Below are positions 1 through 10,336 of a stretch of 64,000 nucleotides of DNA, piece by piece. A model generated the notes under the pieces. That model searched no databases. It was not told the origin of the DNA and saw nothing but the letters and a program-made list of their open reading frames with translations. Every line of letters begins with the position of its first letter. The first letter of the stretch is position 1. Both the position numbers and the translations under genes were made by a program. The DNA comes from Verrucomicrobiaceae bacterium (GTDB lineage Bacteria; Verrucomicrobiota; Verrucomicrobiia; Verrucomicrobiales; Akkermansiaceae), in the NCBI GenBank assembly GCA_027487435.1, contig JAIYDP010000116.1:62001-126000 (forward strand). The letters are read 5' to 3'.

Positions 1-945
1 CAAATCGACGCCGCGATCAACCCCGGCAACTCGGGCGGCCCCGTTCTCCAAGAAGGCAAAGTCGTCGGCGTCGCATTCCAAGGTCTCACCAGAGCCGACA
101 ACACTGGCTACATCATTCCCACTCCCGTGGTCCGACGCTTCCTGAAAGACATCGAAGATGGAAAATATGACCACTACGTCGATCTCGGTATCTCCGAGTT
201 CCCCCTCATCAATCCCGCCATGCGCGCAGCACTCAACCTCCCCGATGACGAACTGGGTGTCCTCGTCACCAACGTCACACCCACCAGCGCCTGCGACGGA
301 AAAGTTCTACCCGGAGATGTCTTGCTCGCCCTCGATCAATACCCCGTCGATTCTGCTGGTGCCGTGCTCATCGAAGGTGAAAAAGTGAACATGAATGAAA
401 TCGTCGAACGCAAATTTGCCAACGACACCGTCAATCTCACCCTATTCCGTAGCGGCAAAAAAATGCAAGTCGCCGTCACCCTCGTCAGCATCCCACCCAC
501 ACGAATCTACGCCATCAAATACGAAGCCAAACCTCGCTACATCGTCCACGGCGGCCTCGTGCTGCAACCACTCGACACCAATCTCTATGCCACCATGCAG
601 TTCAGCGATGTCAGCCTACGCCGCCTCTACGCCGACTACATCTCCAAGGGAATCTTCCAGAAAAAAGAAGACATCGTCGTTCTTACCCGCATTCAGTCCG
701 ATGAGCTCACCACCCAGATTCCCAAACTCGAAGGCCGAGCCATCTCCAAAATCAACGGCACAGAAATCACTTCCCTCAAGCAAGCGCACGACATCCTCTA
801 CGCTCCAGATCAACCCGAATTCCTCGTCATCAACCTCATCGGAGCCGAGCGCCCCATCGTCCTCCCCACCAAGGCAATCCCCGCAGCTAACGAACGCATC
901 AAAGAGCAATACAGCATCCCTTCCCTCAGCAACCTCACCGAGTAG
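1..945 (+). CDS. HtrA/Deg-like trypsin-fold serine protease with PDZ domain, 5'-truncated by window edge
   Basis: Frame 1 is open from base 1 (QIDAAINPGNSGGPVLQEGKVVGVAFQ), with the GNSGGP catalytic-Ser motif, followed by PDZ-like sequence (GVLVTNVTPTSACDGKVLPGDVLLALD). Confidence 0.85.
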   Translation, partial: QIDAAINPGNSGGPVLQEGKVVGVAFQGLTRADNTGYIIPTPVVRRFLKDIEDGKYDHYVDLGISEFPLINPAMRAALNLPDDELGVLVTNVTPTSACDGKVLPGDVLLALDQYPVDSAGAVLIEGEKVNMNEIVERKFANDTVNLTLFRSGKKMQVAVTLVSIPPTRIYAIKYEAKPRYIVHGGLVLQPLDTNLYATMQFSDVSLRRLYADYISKGIFQKKEDIVVLTRIQSDELTTQIPKLEGRAISKINGTEITSLKQAHDILYAPDQPEFLVINLIGAERPIVLPTKAIPAANERIKEQYSIPSLSNLTE

Positions 946-970
946 CTCCACCCGCAAACCACCACACGAC

Positions 971-2530
971 ATGAAACGTCATCTACTCCTCGCCATCACC
1001 CTACCCTTTTTCCTCGCCCAGTGCCAAAAGCCCGCTCCCACCAGCACGGCTCCAACTCCCGCGACTCCTTCACCATCCGTCACAGCGGCAACCGCAGTCA
1101 CCGACCCCGCGGAAGCGAAAAATTCCGTGCTGCGTGTGAACTCCACACTCCAAAAATGGAATGCTGTGCAGCCATGGGAAAAGTCCCCACCCACTTACCG
1201 CCGTGCCCTCGGCGCCATCGTCAACTCGAAAAACGCCTCTGCTGTACTCACCACCGCAGAAATGGTCGCCGATGCCGTATTCCTGGAACTTGAATCTATC
1301 GACGGCAAAGAGCTCGTCACTGCTCGCGTCGCCACCGTGGACTACGAGGCCAACCTTGCCCTACTCGTTCCCGCTGAAGAAAAAGGCAACAGCATCTTCG
1401 CTAACACCACACCCCTTTCGATTGCTGCGCCGCCGGCCATGAACTCGTCGCTCGACATCGTGCAAATCGAGGAAAACAGCCAGACACTCATCACCAACGG
1501 TATCCTCCAACGCGTCGATGTCGCATCCAGCTTCCTTCCCTCCCAGCTCTTCCTCACCTACCAGCTCAAGGCCTCGATGCAATCCAGTGCTTCTTCCTTC
1601 TCCGTCCCCGTCTTCGATCAAGGAAAACTCGCTGGCCTCCTCAGCTCCTACGACACCGAAGAACAACTCTGCGATGTCATCGCCACCGCCCTGCTCGACC
1701 GATTCCTCAAAGAGTCCCAAAAAGATACCTACCAAGGCTTCCCTAACCTAGGCATCGCCGCCGCCACCACCGAGGACCAACATTACCGCAATTGGCTAAA
1801 AATCCCCGATACCGCAGGCGGCATCGTCATCACCAAAGTCCGCAAACAATCCGCCGCAGACCTCGCAGGTCTTCTCCCGGACGACGTGATTCTCGCCATC
1901 GATGGCCAAGAAATCGACCGACGGGGCTACTACAAAGACTCCATCTACGGCCAACTCTACTGGATCCAACTCGTTCGCGGCACCAAATCCACAGGCGACA
2001 CCCTCAAAGTAAGCATTCTCCGCGATGGCAAACCCCAGGACATCAGCGTCACCCTCACTCGCCAAGAAGAAGACACGCGCCTCGTCCCCAACTACATGTT
2101 TGGCAAAGCCCCAAACTTCCTCGTCAAAGGCGGTATGATCTTCCAAGAGCTCAACCGACCCTTCCTCGAAGCCTTTGGCGAAGAATGGCAATCCCGCGCG
2201 CCACTCAACTTTCTCGATGCCCTCTCCAACCCCGAAAAATACCAAGATAAGCACGACCGCATGATCGTCCTTACCGCCGTCATTCCTTCCCAAGCCACCG
2301 TCGGCTACGATGGCCTCCGCAACCTCTTCATCTCCAAGGTCAATGGCAAAGACATCCGCAACATGAAAGACCTCATCGCCGCGATGCGCCATGCCCCACT
2401 CGGCACCATCTCCCACAAAATTGAATTCCTCGATGAAAAACTCGTCATCCACCTCGATGCCGGCATGAGTGACATCATCGATGCATCGCTCCTCAAACGC
2501 GGCCTCTCCATCCTCTCCCGCGCGAACTAA
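971..2530 (+). CDS. Lipoprotein with degenerate HtrA-like protease domain plus PDZ domain
   Basis: ATG at 971; lipobox LLLAITLPFFLAQC; PDZ-like GGIVITKVRKQSAADLAGLLPDDVILAIDGQEI. Catalytic positions look lost (see findings). Confidence 0.75.
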   Translation: MKRHLLLAITLPFFLAQCQKPAPTSTAPTPATPSPSVTAATAVTDPAEAKNSVLRVNSTLQKWNAVQPWEKSPPTYRRALGAIVNSKNASAVLTTAEMVADAVFLELESIDGKELVTARVATVDYEANLALLVPAEEKGNSIFANTTPLSIAAPPAMNSSLDIVQIEENSQTLITNGILQRVDVASSFLPSQLFLTYQLKASMQSSASSFSVPVFDQGKLAGLLSSYDTEEQLCDVIATALLDRFLKESQKDTYQGFPNLGIAAATTEDQHYRNWLKIPDTAGGIVITKVRKQSAADLAGLLPDDVILAIDGQEIDRRGYYKDSIYGQLYWIQLVRGTKSTGDTLKVSILRDGKPQDISVTLTRQEEDTRLVPNYMFGKAPNFLVKGGMIFQELNRPFLEAFGEEWQSRAPLNFLDALSNPEKYQDKHDRMIVLTAVIPSQATVGYDGLRNLFISKVNGKDIRNMKDLIAAMRHAPLGTISHKIEFLDEKLVIHLDAGMSDIIDASLLKRGLSILSRAN

Positions 2531-2544
2531 GCGCCCGCTCCCAC

Positions 2545-4848
2545 ATGCCCCAGCGCCTGCTCCAGCTCCTCGCCAAACTCGTCGCCATCGCATGCCTCGC
2601 CCACTGCGGCAAAAAAACCACGCCCCCAAGCCACGCCAGCAGCACCTCCGCCGCCGCGGCTCCGATTGTGGCTCCAGACGATAAGGTCCACCCGACCTAT
2701 GCTGGCTCCATTTCCTGCAAAGAATGCCATGAAAAAGCCTACGCCGACTGGAAAAACTCGCACCACGGCCTAGCCGAACGCCCCGTCCAGCCCGACCAAC
2801 TCGATCAACAACTCGCCGCCCCCCTCAAGCTTGAGCACAACGGCCGGACCTCGCAAGCCTACCTCGACAAAGAACAACTCCTCCGCATCGTCACCCAAGG
2901 CAAAGAACCCAAACCCCTCGCTTACCCCGTCGCTCGGATCATCGGCCACAATCCCCTCCGTCAATTCCTCATCCCCGCTCCAGGCAATCGCCTACAAACC
3001 TGCGATGTCACCTACGACCCGAAGCGCAACGAACTCTTCGATGTCTTCGGTACCGACGAACGCAAGCCCGGCGACTGGGGACACTGGACCGGCCAAGGCA
3101 TGAACTGGAACGCCATGTGCGCCGCTTGCCACAACACCCGCTTACGCAAAAATTTCGATCCCGCCACCAACTCTTACAACACCCGCATGGCAGAAATGGC
3201 CGTCTCTTGCGAGTCCTGCCACGGCCCGATGAAAGCCCACGTCACTTGGCAACAGCAAACCCCCCAATCCTCCCCCAGCCTCAAAGACCCGCACCTCCCG
3301 AAATTCTCGCGCGATCAAATGCTCGAAACCTGCGCCCCCTGCCACGCCCGCCGCAGCGAACTCACTGGCGACATGATCCCCGGCTCCTCCTTCTACGATC
3401 ACAACTCCCTCACCGTCACCGACCTTACCGACATCTTCCACGCCGACGGCCAAATCCGCGATGAAAACTACGAGGCCACCTCCTTTCTCAGCAGCAAAAT
3501 GCACCACGCCGGTGTCCGCTGCGTCGATTGCCACGACTCCCACACCGGCAAAACCAAGCTCCCCGGCAACGCCCTCTGCATGCAATGCCACACCACTGGC
3601 ACCCACCAAAACCTCACCGGCGAGAAAAACCACAGTCCCGCCCCGCTCACCCGTCCCGCCCCCATCATCGTTCCCACCCTGCACAGCCATCACGGCGAAG
3701 GCTCCACCGGCAATGACTGCATCAACTGCCACATGCCCACCACCACCTACATGCAGCGCCACCCGCGCCACGATCACAGCTACTCCATCCCCAACCCCCG
3801 CCTGACCATCGAGCACGGCATCCCCAACGCCTGCAACAAATGCCACACTGATCAATCCCCTACCTGGGCTCTCACCCATGCCAAACAATGGTATGGCAGC
3901 AAACTCGAAAAACCCACCCACCTCCGCGCCGACCTCATCACTCGTGCCCGCCGCCAAGACCCCACCGTTCAGCCCCAGCTCATCGAAATGCTGCGCACCG
4001 AAGTGATCCCCACCTGGCAAGCCACCGCCTGCCACCTCATGGCTCCCTGGCTCGCCAATCCCGCCATCCGCCAAAGCCTCACCGCCGCCCTAGCAAATCC
4101 CTCACCCCTCGTGCGCGAAGCCGCCGTCCGCACCCTCGCCCCCATGGTCAGGGAAAATCACCAGCCCACCATCGATTCCCTCCGCCCCCTGCTCGCCGAT
4201 TCCTCGCGCGCTGTCCGCATCGCTGCCGCATGGGCACTCTGCGCCACGCTCGATCTCACATCCCCCGCCGGCAAAGAACTCGTCCACATGCTCGACCTCC
4301 ACGCTGACCAACCCACCGGACGCATGCAGCTCAGCCAATTCGCCTTCCTCCGCGGCAATCCCACCGCCGCCATCAGCCAAGCCAAACAAGCGATCCGCAT
4401 GGATCCCAACTCCGCCCCCATGCACCACGACCTCGCCATCCTCCTCAGCACCATCGGCGACAACGCCGCCGCCCTCCTCTCCCTGCAAGAAGCCAGCCGC
4501 CTCGAGGCAAACAACTCCGAATACCACTTCAAACTCGCCCTCGTCCACAGCGAACTCGGCAAACCAGCTCTCGCCATCGCTGCCCTTGAAAAAACGACGG
4601 CCCTCGACCCCGGTTACGCCCGCGCCTGGTACAATCTCGGCCTCGCCTACAACGGCCAAGGCGATACCGCCAATGCCATCGCCGCCCTCTCCCGTGGGGA
4701 AACCGCCGACCCAAACGATGCCGAAATCCCCTACGCCCGCGCCACCATCCACTACCGGCTTGGTCAGAAACAAGAAGCCCGCGCTGCCGCCCTACGCACC
4801 CTACAAATCCGCCCCGATCACCCCCAAGCTCGCCAACTGCTCGAGTAA
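2545..4848 (+). CDS. Multiheme (8 x CXXCH) c-type cytochrome with HEAT-like and TPR C-terminal region
   Basis: CKECH, CAACH, CESCH, CAPCH, CVDCH, CMQCH, CINCH, CNKCH; lipobox-like CLAHC; TPR-like repeats after about residue 570. Confidence 0.85.
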   Translation: MPQRLLQLLAKLVAIACLAHCGKKTTPPSHASSTSAAAAPIVAPDDKVHPTYAGSISCKECHEKAYADWKNSHHGLAERPVQPDQLDQQLAAPLKLEHNGRTSQAYLDKEQLLRIVTQGKEPKPLAYPVARIIGHNPLRQFLIPAPGNRLQTCDVTYDPKRNELFDVFGTDERKPGDWGHWTGQGMNWNAMCAACHNTRLRKNFDPATNSYNTRMAEMAVSCESCHGPMKAHVTWQQQTPQSSPSLKDPHLPKFSRDQMLETCAPCHARRSELTGDMIPGSSFYDHNSLTVTDLTDIFHADGQIRDENYEATSFLSSKMHHAGVRCVDCHDSHTGKTKLPGNALCMQCHTTGTHQNLTGEKNHSPAPLTRPAPIIVPTLHSHHGEGSTGNDCINCHMPTTTYMQRHPRHDHSYSIPNPRLTIEHGIPNACNKCHTDQSPTWALTHAKQWYGSKLEKPTHLRADLITRARRQDPTVQPQLIEMLRTEVIPTWQATACHLMAPWLANPAIRQSLTAALANPSPLVREAAVRTLAPMVRENHQPTIDSLRPLLADSSRAVRIAAAWALCATLDLTSPAGKELVHMLDLHADQPTGRMQLSQFAFLRGNPTAAISQAKQAIRMDPNSAPMHHDLAILLSTIGDNAAALLSLQEASRLEANNSEYHFKLALVHSELGKPALAIAALEKTTALDPGYARAWYNLGLAYNGQGDTANAIAALSRGETADPNDAEIPYARATIHYRLGQKQEARAAALRTLQIRPDHPQARQLLE

Positions 4849-4917
4849 CGAAAAAACAAATCAAGCAACGCGGCGGTTCTGACAACAAACAACTGGCTTT
4901 GTTGATGAGTTACCAAT

Positions 4918-5859
4918 CTAAGGCGGCAAGGTAGTCTTAGGTGCTGGCGGCGCGATCAAGGTCTTAAATTCTTCTGCCCATTCCTTGGCTTTGACGTTGG
5001 AGATGTTGACCTCGATATGCTTCAGCATCTCCAAAGCGGCCACTTTTTCATCTCCTGCGGTAAATAAGTCCTTGTGCTTCGACCATAACAATTCCGGCAA
5101 GGTTGATTCCTGAAATTCGGCGATTTTGGGCGTCGGCTTGTCGCTTCTTGCAATTCCTGAGGGTTTCTCTTGATTTTCTTTGAGACTTTCTTTGACCAAC
5201 TCCATCTTGATCCGCTCGTCCCACAAATTTCGCAAATCCTGATAAGCGCGCGCCCTTCGCAACGGCGGCATCAAATATTTATCATAGACCGCAGCTATCA
5301 TGATCGGTGAATTTGGCCATTCTTTCGGCTTCATATCGCCCAATTCATACGCCGTGAAAAACACCGAGCTGCTAACATCTTGGGCGAGAATTTCGAACTG
5401 ACCTTTGAGCTCAAGAGAATTTCCAAAGAGATCTTTCATCGCCTTGCTCATCTCTGGAATGAGCTTCTGCTGGTCGTCGGGACGAATGCTCGCCCTCAAC
5501 GATAGGCATAACCAATTCAACTGATGTCGCAAGGCTTGACGGAAATGTGGATTTTTGTGCTGTTCTTCGTGGCTGCGTTTCCAATCGCGGAAATCCTGGG
5601 ACTTTTTTTGTTTATCGGTAAACTTCACTTTTTCTACGCACTTCAAATACAATTCCATCGCCGCTTCATCACTCTGGATTCCCGCACGAAAATCATCGAG
5701 TGCCACTTTGAATCGTCGATCCAATTGACTGCTCGCGCTCTCGGTAATCTGGTCAAGCCGTTCGCGTAATTCTTCTAAATCCGCCGAAGATAATGGCGCA
5801 GCATCCACCCGTAGCATACCTACGAGGATCAAAAAAGCAGGAGAAATCAAAGGTCGCAT
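4918..5859 (-). CDS. Secreted hypothetical protein
   Basis: Long ORF; internal start MRPLISPAFLILVGMLRVDAA looks like a signal peptide. Confidence 0.55.
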   Translation of the reverse strand: MRPLISPAFLILVGMLRVDAAPLSSADLEELRERLDQITESASSQLDRRFKVALDDFRAGIQSDEAAMELYLKCVEKVKFTDKQKKSQDFRDWKRSHEEQHKNPHFRQALRHQLNWLCLSLRASIRPDDQQKLIPEMSKAMKDLFGNSLELKGQFEILAQDVSSSVFFTAYELGDMKPKEWPNSPIMIAAVYDKYLMPPLRRARAYQDLRNLWDERIKMELVKESLKENQEKPSGIARSDKPTPKIAEFQESTLPELLWSKHKDLFTAGDEKVAALEMLKHIEVNISNVKAKEWAEEFKTLIAPPAPKTTLPP

Positions 5860-5946
5860 CGTGAAAAAATCATGCACCGCAGAACTCGTATGACAAGGAG
5901 AATCCCCGACAGCCTGATGATTTCTCACCGCAGAAAAACTCGTTAC

Positions 5947-6432
5947 TCACGAGTGCTCGATGTGGCCGTCCGCCGTATCGACCTCACGGACGCGCTTACG
6001 ATCGCGCACAATTTCCACTTGCGTACGCAGGTGCTCGCGCAGCTCATCCGATTTCCTTACCGATGGGATCAAAAGACGTTCTTGTCCACGATCCGAGGTT
6101 TCTATGGTCACAGTCCCAAGACCCAGCATTCGCTCAAACACACTGCGAGCAAGACTCACATCCTTCACGCGATAGAGTTCGACCTCATCAAAAACTTGGT
6201 TAAACACTCCACGTTTCATCCGCAGGCGTTCTGTGGTCAATTCAAAACTCTCTGCTGCTGTAGAAATCCACACCCATGCCGCCCAGAGCAGTGGCAGTGC
6301 CGCAGCAAGCCAAACGAGCGATATGTAGGTGCCACCCACAATGACGCCGATCAGCACTAACAAACATAACACATACACGCCACCATTGGTGATCTGTGAG
6401 CGACTGCCCTTCCACATTGTTGTTTCTTCCAT
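5947..6432 (-). CDS. PH domain-containing membrane protein (bPH2/YdbT-like)
   Basis: Two TM segments, then FELTTERLRMKRGVFNQVFDEVELYRVKDVSLARSVFERMLGLGTVTIETSD. Confidence 0.75.
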   Translation of the reverse strand: MEETTMWKGSRSQITNGGVYVLCLLVLIGVIVGGTYISLVWLAAALPLLWAAWVWISTAAESFELTTERLRMKRGVFNQVFDEVELYRVKDVSLARSVFERMLGLGTVTIETSDRGQERLLIPSVRKSDELREHLRTQVEIVRDRKRVREVDTADGHIEHS

Positions 6433-6566
6433 GCACGCGATCATGCCCTAGGAAATGACCCTGCGGCAAGTAGAATCCGCAGCCGAGATTCTTCTTCTTC
6501 AATGAAATATCGACACGCACCAATTCCCGCATTACATTTCCCCTCGATGGAATTCCTTACACAATC

Positions 6567-7244
6567 ATGAAACCTCGAACGATCCTTGCTCAAAGCCAGC
6601 TCGCAAATGGCGAAATGCTGGAACTCCACGAACACGATGGACGACATTACCTGCACCTGCATGGCCAGCAGCTTGGTGGCGATGCCTCGCGCAGCCTTGA
6701 AGCAGAACTTGCCCACCTCGGCACCCATCCTTTTCGTCCAGCCCGACAACCAAAAATTCTCGTCCTCGGTCTTGGCCTTGGCGGCTTGCTCAATAGCCTT
6801 TGCAGCACCATGGTGCAAAAACGCGCTCGTTTCACTGTCTATGAGCCCATGGTGGATCTCGTCGCCTGGCAAAAGCAGTTTTTCCCAGAGGCGAGCTTGC
6901 ATCGCGACTCGCGTGCCGATTGCACATTCCAGCTTACGCCTTCGTCGCTAGCACGTGAGAATGGCACCTTACATGCCATCCTTACCCATGCCGATACCTG
7001 CCCTATGGAGAAAGGCCGCCTCATCATCGAAGATAGCCGCTGGCTGGGTGCCGCTCGTGATGCCCTGCAACCCGGCGGACTCATCGGCATCGTATCTTTG
7101 CGCCCTGTGCCGGGACTTTTTGGCCGATGGAAGCGCGCAGGATTTGAGGTCACCGAGCATTTCATCGATGGCAATCCCAATGCCCGTAAGCCCCGTCGCC
7201 ATCCGCTTCTTCTCGCCCGTAAGGTTGCGCCCAGCACGGAGTAA
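6567..7244 (+). CDS. Spermidine-synthase-like methyltransferase-fold protein
   Basis: ILVLGLGLGGLLNSL plus VYEPMVDLVAWQKQFF. Confidence 0.7.
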   Translation: MKPRTILAQSQLANGEMLELHEHDGRHYLHLHGQQLGGDASRSLEAELAHLGTHPFRPARQPKILVLGLGLGGLLNSLCSTMVQKRARFTVYEPMVDLVAWQKQFFPEASLHRDSRADCTFQLTPSSLARENGTLHAILTHADTCPMEKGRLIIEDSRWLGAARDALQPGGLIGIVSLRPVPGLFGRWKRAGFEVTEHFIDGNPNARKPRRHPLLLARKVAPSTE

Positions 7245-7307
7245 TTTTCCCCGAAAGATTCTGATATTTTTCGCGATATAGATAGTTCATTGCCACACAT
7301 TCGCCTC

Positions 7308-8708
7308 ATGAAATTCCTCTCTCTTTATCTCGTTACGCTCGCTGCTCAAACCTTCAGCATCTCCGCTGAAGTCGTCGCCGTCAAACAACAGAACTTCTCC
7401 CAGAAAACTAGCTTTAGTGCTACATTGCTACCTGCTAAGGCACATCTTATTTCCGTGGATTCTGAAGCCTGGCAAAGCTTCGTCATCGAGGAAATCGTCC
7501 CGCACGGCACACTCGTCCGCAAAGGCGAAGCCTTGATTCGCTTCGATGCGGAAGACTATCAGAAAAAAGTCCAAGACGCAGAATCAGCCCACGAAGCCAG
7601 CAAACTCACCCTCGCGAATGCCGAGGCTGACTACGCCGCCGCCGTCAAATACCAGCCCATGCAGATGGAAAGCGCTCGAATGAAAAAAGAGCACGCTGCC
7701 GAGGCATGGCACTACTTTCAAAAAACCTCTCGCGAAGCCAAAACCCGCGAAGCGAACCTCCAGCTCCGCTCCAGCGAACTTCGCCTCGATTCCGAGCGCG
7801 AAGAGCTCAAGCAGTTGGAAAAAATGTATAAGGCTGACGACCTCACGGAAAACACCGAAGAAATCATTCTCAAACGTCAGCACGAGGCAGTAAAATTCGC
7901 CGAAGCTGCTCTGGAAGATGCTCGCCTCGAGCACAAGCGCACACTGGAAATCCAGCTCCCCCGCCTCGCCGTATCCCTTGAGCGCGAAGCACAGAGCTCT
8001 GCTATTGCCTTCCAAGAAAACGAAGAAAGCATCCCACGCAATCTCAAGCTCAAGCACATCGCCCTCGAGGATGCCCGCGTCAAAGCCAAGCGCGATCAAG
8101 AAAGCCTTCGAAAACTCACGGACGCTCGTCCCGAATTTGTGATCAAAGCCCCAGTAGCTGGATATTTTTACTATGGCACCATACAAGAGGGACGCTGGAA
8201 CATCGCCGAAAGCACTAAAGCTCTTGGCCCAAAAAGTCCAGTCCCGGTCAATCGCCCCTTCGCCACTTTGATTCCCACCAAAGGAATCATGAATGCCGAG
8301 GCCTTTGTCGATGAGCCAAGCATGCGCCAGCTCAGAGTCAGCCAAAAAGGCTACGCTAACTTGGTAGGCCTAGAGCACATCGCCCTTCCTGCTCAAGTCG
8401 AGCGCATTGCGCCCACGCCGACACTCGATGGCCGCTATCGCGTCACCTTGGATCTCAAGGCTAGCGATCTCAAAAATGTTGCCCCCGCAGCCAATGTCAA
8501 AATTACCATCGTCTCCTACCAGAAAAACGACGCCCTCACCGTTCCTGCCAAAGCCCTCCACGCCACCGACTCGGGCGATTGGGAAGTTGAGCTGAAGCAA
8601 GAAGGCAAAGACAACGTGCGTGTCTCCGTCACCCGTGGCATCATTAGTGGCGACGATGTCGAAATTCTCAGTGGCTTGAGCAAAGGACAGCAAGTCATCG
8701 TCCCATAA
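7308..8708 (+). CDS. HlyD-type periplasmic adaptor subunit
   Basis: Signal peptide MKFLSLYLVTLAAQTFSISAE; coiled coil; barrel-sandwich halves (IVPHGTLVRKGEALIRFD ... FVIKAPVAGYFYYG). Confidence 0.75.
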   Translation: MKFLSLYLVTLAAQTFSISAEVVAVKQQNFSQKTSFSATLLPAKAHLISVDSEAWQSFVIEEIVPHGTLVRKGEALIRFDAEDYQKKVQDAESAHEASKLTLANAEADYAAAVKYQPMQMESARMKKEHAAEAWHYFQKTSREAKTREANLQLRSSELRLDSEREELKQLEKMYKADDLTENTEEIILKRQHEAVKFAEAALEDARLEHKRTLEIQLPRLAVSLEREAQSSAIAFQENEESIPRNLKLKHIALEDARVKAKRDQESLRKLTDARPEFVIKAPVAGYFYYGTIQEGRWNIAESTKALGPKSPVPVNRPFATLIPTKGIMNAEAFVDEPSMRQLRVSQKGYANLVGLEHIALPAQVERIAPTPTLDGRYRVTLDLKASDLKNVAPAANVKITIVSYQKNDALTVPAKALHATDSGDWEVELKQEGKDNVRVSVTRGIISGDDVEILSGLSKGQQVIVP

Positions 8709-8719
8709 CGTCTGACTTT

Positions 8720-9889
8720 ATGCGTCATCTCTTCGCCACATTCCTTCTCGTTACACGTCTCATTGCCGAACCCGCTGTAGACAGCCGTATCCTCATTCCA
8801 GAGGATCAAGTCACCCTTGCCGCTGTCGAAGCATCGATCACCCGCGGTGTGGATTATCTTGTTGGCAAACAAAACGCCGACGGTTCATTTGGCGGAGCCA
8901 CTCGTACCAAGGGGCTTAACATCTACGCCCCACTTCCCGGCGCCCACCATGCCTTCCTCGCTGGTGCTAGCGGCCTAGCGCTCTCAGGTTTGCTTGATTC
9001 CCAAGACTCGCGCCCCGCCGTCACAACCGCCATCCAAAAAGGCGAAGCATGGATGTTTGAAAAACTCCCCAACCTTCGCCGCGCCGAAACCACCACCACC
9101 TACAACGTCTGGGGACATGCTTACGGTCTCCGTGCGTTATGCCGACTCCATGCCATAGCAAAAGAGAATCCCCAACAGCAAAAAAAAATCCAAGAACTCG
9201 CGCAAGCACAAATCGAACTCGCAAACCGCGTGGAAGACCTCAACGGCGGTTGGGGTTACCTCGATATCTATGACGATTTCTACACCCAGAAACCCACAGG
9301 TATCACCACCTCGTTCACCTCCGCTACCATGCTTCTCGCCATGCGCGAAGCTCGTGATCAACTCGGCAGCACTCTTAGCAAAAAGGCTATTACGTCCACC
9401 CTAGCCTCCATTCGCCTTCAGCGCTTCCCGGATAATACCTACGCCTACTCCCATGGGCATCATATCAATCCCACAGGTGAAATCAATCGCCGCAATGGCT
9501 CCCTCGCTCGTTCACAAGCCTGCAACGCAGCTCTTCGTGCCTTTGACGACACCACCGTCACCGATGCTATCATCAAGACCTGGTGCGACAATTTTATCGA
9601 GTTCGAAAAATGGCTCGACCACGGACGCAAAAAGCCCCGCCCGCACGAGTCCACGTTCAAGATATCTGGCTACTTTTACTACTACGGCATCTATTATTTC
9701 ACTGAAGCCGCGCGCACGCTCCCTGTCGATCAGCAACGTGCCCTTGCTCCCAAGCTCGCCCGCATCATCCTCACCCGCCAAGAAAAAGACGGCTGCTGGT
9801 GGGATTATCCCCTCTATGACTACCACCAGCCCTACGGCACCGGCTACGCCCTCATGTCCCTCCGCTGGTGCCGCGAGATGATGAAATGA
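8720..9889 (+). CDS. Secreted prenyltransferase/squalene-cyclase-repeat protein
   Basis: RGVDYLVGKQNADGSFGG, NGGWGYLDIYDDF and RQEKDGCWWDYPLYDYHQPYGTGYALMSL repeats. Confidence 0.7.
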   Translation: MRHLFATFLLVTRLIAEPAVDSRILIPEDQVTLAAVEASITRGVDYLVGKQNADGSFGGATRTKGLNIYAPLPGAHHAFLAGASGLALSGLLDSQDSRPAVTTAIQKGEAWMFEKLPNLRRAETTTTYNVWGHAYGLRALCRLHAIAKENPQQQKKIQELAQAQIELANRVEDLNGGWGYLDIYDDFYTQKPTGITTSFTSATMLLAMREARDQLGSTLSKKAITSTLASIRLQRFPDNTYAYSHGHHINPTGEINRRNGSLARSQACNAALRAFDDTTVTDAIIKTWCDNFIEFEKWLDHGRKKPRPHESTFKISGYFYYYGIYYFTEAARTLPVDQQRALAPKLARIILTRQEKDGCWWDYPLYDYHQPYGTGYALMSLRWCREMMK

Positions 9890-9906
9890 TTTGATCGCTC
9901 CGTAGA

Positions 9907-9923
9907 GCGGGCATCCTGCCCGC
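9907..9923. repeat. Perfect short inverted repeat GCGGGCA-TCC-TGCCCGC (hairpin)
   Basis: 7-bp perfect arms with a 3-nt loop, just downstream of the 9889 stop. Confidence 0.5.
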
Positions 9924-10336
9924 GTCCAAATACCCGAAAAATCTTAGGAAACTACGGCGTAGATGGGGCGAAGAAAGCTCACTGCCCGTGCATCCCCCCC
10001 AAACTCCTCACACTCACGAATGCTATTATCCCGAAATCCTAAGTACAACGCCGCCATCCGTTGCCATCATTTGCCGCGCAAGGCATTTCAGACCTTGGGG
10101 CAGCATCATTGGATGCAGCCCACTGCGGCCATGAAACGCCTTGCACATCAAAGCCTGGCAACGTCTCTCTGGCGTTGTAATTCGGATCTCGGGAATATTT
10201 CTTGCCGCCTTCGAGCCGCCCTGTAAAATCTCACTGTGTAAGTTTGTCGTGCACAAGGCAAAACATCCTCGGCAGCGCAGCCATCATTGCTCCAGAATCA
10301 TTTTGCTAAAATTTGCGTAAACCATAAATTACTGCC

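Noticed and set aside
395-970. N-terminal extension of ORF 395..2530
   Set aside because: It overlaps the HtrA gene out of frame with low-complexity Ser/Pro sequence; lipoprotein start at 971 fits.
3142-4074. Long antisense ORFs such as 3142..4074 (-), 1796..2629 (-), 4102..4773 (-)
   Set aside because: They are antisense to well-supported genes in GC-rich DNA, with low-complexity Gly/Val/Ala translations.
9963-10256. Overlapping ORFs 9963..10226 (+) and 10026..10256 (-)
   Set aside because: No recognisable motifs and mutually overlapping; treated as noncoding.
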